In this document: positions 59,650 through 64,000 of the stretch, one piece after another | Layout: each line of letters opens with the position of its first letter | Position numbering within the stretch: the first letter of the stretch is position 1 | DNA from: CBDCDJ01 sp965215355 | GTDB taxonomy: Bacteria; Deinococcota; Deinococci; Deinococcales; Trueperaceae | NCBI GenBank assembly: GCA_965215355.1 | Contig: CBDCDJ010000007.1 | Coordinates: 2,418,001-2,482,000, forward strand | Direction: 5' to 3' | DNA length: 64,000 nt | Position numbers and translations under genes: made by a program | Notes under the pieces: generated by a model | Databases searched by the model: none | What the model saw: only the letters and a program-made list of their open reading frames with translations | What the model was told of the DNA's origin: nothing

Positions 59650-60072
59650 TCAGCCCGTCACCCCGGCCAACCACCTCAGCACCAAACCGGAGCGCAGCGT
59701 CCAGGCCGCGGTGCGCAGCCAGTTCGTCGTGACCAGCGCCGCGTGCGCCGACGCGTCGAAACCTCGCGCCAACTCGCCGTGGCGCGGCACCTGCAAAAAA
59801 GCCGTCGAGAGCCAGACCATGCCGACGAGCGCCGCGCCCAGCCAGACTTCCCGAGCGCCGAGCGAGGGCGGACGGTGCCACACGAGCAGGCACGCCGTGA
59901 CGAGTTCCGTCAGCATCGGCACGAGGACGACGAGCGTCGTGTCGGCGTGCCGCGCCCCGTACCGCGCGAACTCGGCGGAGCCCACGGCGGCGAACAGCGG
60001 GTAGTGCACGACCTGCACGAACCAGATGAGCCCGGTCATGAACAAAGTCGCGGCCGCGTTGAGCAGGAGCAC
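59650..60072 (-). CDS. Small four-helix membrane protein
   Basis: 140 aa. Four hydrophobic helices: AAATLFMTGLIWFVQVVHYP, LVVLVPMLTELVTACLLVWH, EVWLGAALVGMVWLSTAFLQ and a final segment near TNWLRTAAWTLRSG. This looks like widespread uncharacterised DUF1772-like membrane proteins; family assignment is tentative. GTG 60072 is chosen because TAGGCT lies 7 nt upstream; a longer frame to 60117 adds a Cys/Arg-rich stretch with no support. Confidence 0.7.
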   Translation of the reverse strand: MLLLNAAATLFMTGLIWFVQVVHYPLFAAVGSAEFARYGARHADTTLVVLVPMLTELVTACLLVWHRPPSLGAREVWLGAALVGMVWLSTAFLQVPRHGELARGFDASAHAALVTTNWLRTAAWTLRSGLVLRWLAGVTG

Positions 60073-60079
60073 GCGCTCG

Positions 60080-60085
60080 AGCCTA
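60080..60085 (-). promoter_or_regulatory. -10 element of the small membrane protein gene
   Basis: TAGGCT, 7 nt, then GTG 60072. Confidence 0.45.
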
Positions 60086-60231
60086 GCCCGCCGCCGACAA
60101 AGTGAGGTGCAGGCCACGGCACAAACCCCGCCAAGCCGAGAGCACCACAGCGGGCGGCCTGGTAAGCTGATGACAAACCGCTGACACCCTCTTTATAAAG
60201 TGAGGAGTCAGGTTCAGACAAGGAGAACTCG

Positions 60232-61203
60232 ATGCGCTTACCCAACTTGCTGCTTTGCCTGCTGCTCTGCTGCGGCGTCGCGCTCGCGCAACCGGACGGC
60301 ACCCTGCGCCTCTACACCTCGCAGCCCGAAGCGGACGCGGCCCAAACCGTCGCGGCCTTCAACGAACTGTACCCGGACGTCACGGTCGAGCTTTTTCGCA
60401 GCGGCACCGAAGAGGTCGTCAGCCGCTTTTTGCTGGAAACCGAGGCCGGGGCGCCCCAAGCCGACGTTTTGCTGTTGGCCGACGCGCCGACCTTTGAGAT
60501 TTTGAAAGCGCGCGGCCTGTTGGCGGCCTACGACGCGCCCGACGCCGCCGGCATAGACGCCGCTTACTACGACCCCGCAGGTTACTATTACGGCACCAAG
60601 CTCATCGCCACGGTCATCGTCTACAACACGAACCAAGTCACCGAGCCCGTCACCTCGTGGCTCGAGCTGTCGCAACTGCCGGACCAGGTCGCCATGCCGA
60701 GCCCGTCTTACTCCGGCGCGGCCGCTTACAACCTCGGCGTGCTGAAGCGCACCGACGGCGTCGGCTTCGACTACTACGAAAACCTGAACGCCAACGAGGT
60801 GTTTTTGACCCAAGGCAACGGCGCGGTGTTCCGCGCGGTCGCGGCGGGCGAAAAACCTTACGGCATGATGGTCGAGTTCGTGCCCATCCGCGAGGCGAAA
60901 AACGGCTCGCCCGTGGCGGTGGTCTACCCCGACGAGGGCGTGCCCGCCATCACCGAGCCGGTCGGCATCGTCGCCGGCACCCCCAACTTGGCGGCGGCGC
61001 AGGCGTTCGTGGACTTTTTGCTCTCGGAAGAGGGCCAGACGCTCGCCGCCGACATGGGCTACATGCCGCTGCGCGAAGACGTCGCCGCGCCCGCAGGCTT
61101 CCCGGCGCTCGGCGACCTTTCTATCCTGAGCGTCGACGCCAAAACGCTCGCCGAAACGCGCGACGCCGACAAAGAAGAGTTTGCCGCCCTCTTTGGGGAA
61201 TGA
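60232..61203 (+). CDS. ABC importer substrate-binding protein, iron(III)/thiamine type
   Basis: 323 aa. Signal peptide LLCLLLCCGVALA is followed by TLRLYTSQPEADAAQTVAAF and ADVLLLADAPTFEILKARGL, as in the AfuA/FbpA/ThiB cluster. YNTNQV and YSGAAAYNLGVL are ligand-loop regions. Ligand could be ferric iron, thiamine or a related anion; residues for Fe binding cannot be fixed by eye. AAGGAG ribosome binding site. Followed by its permease 20 nt downstream, but no ATPase. Confidence 0.88.
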   Translation: MRLPNLLLCLLLCCGVALAQPDGTLRLYTSQPEADAAQTVAAFNELYPDVTVELFRSGTEEVVSRFLLETEAGAPQADVLLLADAPTFEILKARGLLAAYDAPDAAGIDAAYYDPAGYYYGTKLIATVIVYNTNQVTEPVTSWLELSQLPDQVAMPSPSYSGAAAYNLGVLKRTDGVGFDYYENLNANEVFLTQGNGAVFRAVAAGEKPYGMMVEFVPIREAKNGSPVAVVYPDEGVPAITEPVGIVAGTPNLAAAQAFVDFLLSEEGQTLAADMGYMPLREDVAAPAGFPALGDLSILSVDAKTLAETRDADKEEFAALFGE

Positions 61204-61223
61204 GCGCCCCGTCGTAAGCCGTC

Positions 61224-62933
61224 ATGGCTGTTGAGACGAGGTCGCGCCGCAATGCGGCGCGACCTCGGTGGCGTTTCGACGCCGTTTTCGTCCTCGGCCT
61301 GGGCTTGGGCGCGGTGCTGCTGGTTACCAACCTGCTGCCGCTGCTGCGCTTGCTGCTGCGCGCCCTGTCCGCGCCCGCCCTGACCTGGCTCGTCACGAGT
61401 CCGCAGGCGCGCAGCGCGCTCAGCCACAGCTTGAGCGTGTCCGTGACCGTGGCCGTTTTAGCGACCTCGCTGGCCGCCCTCCTCGTGCTGCTCTGCGAAA
61501 AAACGGACCTGCCCGGTCGCCGCGCGCTGCGCGTGTGCTTGTTCGTCCCCCTCGTCGTGCCGCCGCAAATTCTGACGATAGCCTGGCTCGGTTGGGCGGG
61601 GCCGGCGGGTTACGCGCAGCGTTTCCTCATGCGCGTAACCGACCGGCCCGAGCCGCTGTTCAGCCTTTACAGCCCCGCGGGCATCGTTTTGCTGCTCACG
61701 GTGTTCGCGCTGCCGGTCGCTTACCTGACGCTCGCGCCCGGCGTGGCGCGGGTGCCCAAACAGTTGGAAGAGGCGGCCCGGCTCGACGGCGCGACCCTGT
61801 GGCAAAGCTGGCGCTTCGTGCTCGTCCCGCTGCTCGCCCCCAACCTGCTGGCCGCTTTCATGCTCACCTTTTTGGCGGCGCTCGGCAACTTCGGGATTCA
61901 GGCGCTGCTGGGCATCCCGGCGCGCTACCTCACGCTGCCGACGCTCATCTACCAAAAGGTCGTGGCCTTCGCCTCGGGCGGCTTCGACCAGGCGGCGGCC
62001 CTGGCGCTGCTGTTGGCCTTGCCCGCGCTGCTGGCGCTCGCCTTGCAGTACGCGGTGCTGCGGCGGCGCGAAACGCGTCTGGAAACGCTGCTCGAGCCCC
62101 CCCTTCGCTACGGCTTAAGCGGCTTTCGCTGGCCCCTGGCGGCGCTGACCTGGCTGGGCGTCGCGGGTGTGCTCACGCTCGGGCCGTTCGTGTCGCTGCT
62201 GCTGACGGCGTTGCTGCGCGCCTACGGCGTCGCGCCGCGCCCCGAAAACCTCACGTTGGCCCACTTCGCGTTCGTCTTGACCGGCCTGACCCGGTTTCGC
62301 GCGGCGCTCGCGCACAGTTTCGGCTTGGCGCTCAGCGCCGCCCTCGTCGCGGCGCTGCTGGCGCTGCTGCTCGGCTACGTGCTGTTGCGTTTGCGGGGAC
62401 CCCAGGCTTTTGGCTTGCAGCTCAGCGTCGACCTGCCCTACGCGCTGCCAGGGCTCGTGTTCGCGCTGGCGCTCGTGCTGGTGTGGTTGCGCAACCCCCT
62501 GGGGCTGAACCTTTACGGCACGCTCCAACTGCTCTTTTTGGCTTACTTGGGCCACTACCTCGCGTTTGCGCTGCAACCCGTGGGCGCGGCCTGGCAACAG
62601 CTCGACCCCGCCCTGGAAGAGGCGGCCCGGCTCGACGGCGCGGGGCTGTTCGCGTTGATGCGGCACCTGTTCGCGCCGCTCTTAGCCCCGGCGCTCGGCA
62701 CGGCCGCGCTGCTCGTGTTTCTGAACGCTTTCAGCGAGTTGTCGCTGTCCGCGCTGCTCGCGGGCTCGCGCAGCGAAACCCTGGGCGTGCTGGTCTTCGG
62801 CCTCGAGCAAGCCGGCTCCAGCAACCAGGCGGCCGCGCTCAGCTGCGTTTTGGTGGCGATTTTGGGCGTGCTGGCCGCTGTCCTCGCGCTCCTGCGGCGC
62901 GGGGCGGGGGGAGTGAGACCGGGGACGGCCTAG
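61224..62933 (+). CDS. Fused two-domain ABC importer permease (FbpB/ThiP-like)
   Basis: 569 aa, about 12 membrane helices in two homologous halves. Each half carries the EAA loop that contacts the ATPase: QLEEAARLDGATLWQSWRFV near residue 180 and ALEEAARLDGAGLFALMRHL near residue 465. This fused arrangement is typical of iron(III) and thiamine importers. No ATPase gene follows; the nearest matching one is at 20.1 kb, next to thiamine diphosphokinase. Confidence 0.92.
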   Translation: MAVETRSRRNAARPRWRFDAVFVLGLGLGAVLLVTNLLPLLRLLLRALSAPALTWLVTSPQARSALSHSLSVSVTVAVLATSLAALLVLLCEKTDLPGRRALRVCLFVPLVVPPQILTIAWLGWAGPAGYAQRFLMRVTDRPEPLFSLYSPAGIVLLLTVFALPVAYLTLAPGVARVPKQLEEAARLDGATLWQSWRFVLVPLLAPNLLAAFMLTFLAALGNFGIQALLGIPARYLTLPTLIYQKVVAFASGGFDQAAALALLLALPALLALALQYAVLRRRETRLETLLEPPLRYGLSGFRWPLAALTWLGVAGVLTLGPFVSLLLTALLRAYGVAPRPENLTLAHFAFVLTGLTRFRAALAHSFGLALSAALVAALLALLLGYVLLRLRGPQAFGLQLSVDLPYALPGLVFALALVLVWLRNPLGLNLYGTLQLLFLAYLGHYLAFALQPVGAAWQQLDPALEEAARLDGAGLFALMRHLFAPLLAPALGTAALLVFLNAFSELSLSALLAGSRSETLGVLVFGLEQAGSSNQAAALSCVLVAILGVLAAVLALLRRGAGGVRPGTA

Positions 62934-63088
62934 ACGCGACCGGGAACAGCCGGCTATGAGCGTGAGGCCGTTAGACTCGTGACCGCGTTTCAGAGCCTGT
63001 CAAAGATACAAGGTTGCCTCGAGGTTTTGCGGAATTTCAATCCCGTCGGCAGCCGCGACCGGGTCGCCGAGTTCTCAGAGCGGCGGCG

Positions 63089-64000
63089 TCAGCTTTCGGT
63101 GGGGTCGACCAACAGCTTTTCCTCGTAGATTCGCCTGACGGTCGTTTCGGCGTCGGGCGCGACGACCGAAACGTCGCGCAGGCTGTAGCGCTGTGAGAGC
63201 CGCCCTATCAGGTCCGAGGCGCTCAAAGCCTGCCGGTCGAAGGCGTAGACCGCGCGCCGGTCGGCGTAGCGGAGCACCTTCGCCCCGTCGACCGACACGT
63301 CGGCGTAGGCCTCGCCGAAGTCTACTTCCAAGCGCCACTGCCCGCCGAAGCGCGTCTGCAACTCGCTCAAGGCGCCGTCGTAGAGCAGCTTGCCGTGGTC
63401 GATGATGAGCACCCGCGGGCACAGCTTTTGCACGTCGGCGAGGTCGTGCGTGGTCAGCAGCACGGTCGTCTCCCGGAGGTCGTTGACGTGTTTGACGAAC
63501 CTCCGAACGCGCTCCTTGGCGACGACGTCCAGCCCGATGGTCGGCTCGTCCAAAAAAAGGATTTTGGGGTTGTGGAGGAGCGCCGCGCAGAGGTCGGCGC
63601 GCATCCGCTGGCCGAGCGACAGGGTGCGCACGGGCGCGTTCAAAAACTCGCGCAGCTCGAGCACGGTTTCGAACTCGCTTAAGTTGGCTTTGAAGGTTTT
63701 CTCCGGCACGCGGTAGATGTAGCGAAGCAGCTCCAAAGACTCGATGACGGGTAAGTCCCACCACAGCGTGGTGCGCTGCCCGAACACCGCGCCGATGTGC
63801 GCCACGTAGCTGCGCCGCGCCGCCCACGGCACGTAACCGTCGACCGTTACATGGCCGCGCGTCGGCACGAGCAGCCCGGTCAGCATCTTGATGGTGGTGG
63901 ACTTGCCCGCCCCGTTCGGTCCCAGGTAACCGACGACCTCGCCCCTATAAACAGTAAAACTCAGGTCGTCGACCGCTTTGAGCGTGCGCGTGTTTCTCGT
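63089..64000 (-). CDS. ABC-2 type exporter ATP-binding protein (5' partial)
   Basis: At least 304 aa, continuing past the right edge. Walker A YLGPNGAGKSTTIKMLTGLL, the signature-region TLSLGQRMRADLCAALLHNP, Walker B ILFLDEPTIGLD and H-loop LTTHDLADV are visible. The Q-loop region GAVFGQRTTLWWDLPVIESL and the C-terminal DUF4162-like domain suit the drug/viologen exporter ATPases of the ABC-2 type. Its permeases should lie outside the window after this gene's start or elsewhere, since the strand downstream (toward 62.9 kb) holds only the convergent importer gene. Confidence 0.92.
   Translation of the reverse strand, partial: TRNTRTLKAVDDLSFTVYRGEVVGYLGPNGAGKSTTIKMLTGLLVPTRGHVTVDGYVPWAARRSYVAHIGAVFGQRTTLWWDLPVIESLELLRYIYRVPEKTFKANLSEFETVLELREFLNAPVRTLSLGQRMRADLCAALLHNPKILFLDEPTIGLDVVAKERVRRFVKHVNDLRETTVLLTTHDLADVQKLCPRVLIIDHGKLLYDGALSELQTRFGGQWRLEVDFGEAYADVSVDGAKVLRYADRRAVYAFDRQALSASDLIGRLSQRYSLRDVSVVAPDAETTVRRIYEEKLLVDPTES

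Overview
The window is about 63% GC by eye and densely coded, with short intergenic gaps. It looks like chromosomal DNA of a Deinococcota (Deinococcus-Thermus) bacterium, probably close to the Trueperaceae. This placement is an inference from several traits: a caa3-type cytochrome oxidase whose subunit II is fused to cytochrome c, a quinate-5-dehydrogenase-like protein of the kind found in Thermus and Deinococcus, Dps and ferritin-like secreted proteins, outer-envelope lipoprotein-sorting and beta-barrel genes, and many genes that appear to be leaderless. At least twelve start codons lie exactly 6 nt after a TANNNT hexamer with no Shine-Dalgarno sequence. No rRNA, tRNA or CRISPR array was found.

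Layout. 0-6.6 kb: a UDP-sugar pyrophosphorylase (5' end outside the window), an AcuB/AcuC pair, Dps, a beta-hydroxyacid dehydrogenase followed by a DUF433 toxin-antitoxin-like pair and a second copy of the dehydrogenase 3' end, and a methyltransferase. 6.76-7.97 kb: an intact ISAs1-family insertion sequence with perfect inverted repeats and a 10-bp target duplication, just upstream of typA. 9.9-12 kb: a lower-GC accessory patch with a fasciclin lipoprotein, a truncated DUF104 antitoxin, a DJ-1/PfpI protein, a DUF433 antitoxin whose DUF5615 partner has a nonsense codon, and a signal-peptide remnant. 12-17.4 kb: housekeeping genes (uppS, inositol-phosphatase family, dGTPase, isoaspartyl peptidase, P-loop kinase, methyltransferase). 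17.4-19.6 kb: a large DUF4038 glycosidase-like lipoprotein. 20.1-25.1 kb: an ABC ATPase overlapping thiamine pyrophosphokinase, an IS200-type element with TGAA-loop hairpins, a decayed membrane gene, a CBM48 protein and comM.

25.3-29.6 kb: a four-gene caa3 oxidase operon. 29.8-41.4 kb: two CorC/HlyC-type transporters, rodA, a cation-chloride-cotransporter-like permease, an acyl-CoA dehydrogenase, a low-GC orphan gene overlapping a BaiN-type flavoprotein, a quinate-dehydrogenase-like protein and a YdeI-family protein. 41.8-45.5 kb: tandem Tat-exported ferritin-like proteins followed by two lipoproteins. 45.5-53 kb: dtd, DUF1844, a family-4-like uracil-DNA glycosylase without its Fe-S cysteines, small proteins, an aminotransferase-V enzyme, a phosphotransferase, N-formylglutamate amidohydrolase, a DUF6483-like protein and a proline-racemase-family dehydratase.

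53-58.6 kb holds the most system-like unit. A GbsR/MarR regulator, apparently starting at ATT, precedes an FtsX permease (frameshifted here), a LolA-like carrier, a second FtsX permease, a LolD-like ATPase and a predicted outer-membrane beta-barrel. I read it as a regulated envelope lipid or lipoprotein trafficking machine. 58.8-64 kb: an SDR oxidoreductase, a small membrane protein, a binding protein and a fused permease of an iron/thiamine-type importer that lacks an ATPase, and an ABC exporter ATPase running off the right edge. The importer's missing ATPase could be the one at 20.1 kb.

Two window-wide patterns stand out: the TANNNT-N6-start architecture, and a large excess of the palindrome CTCGAG in all three codon frames and between genes.
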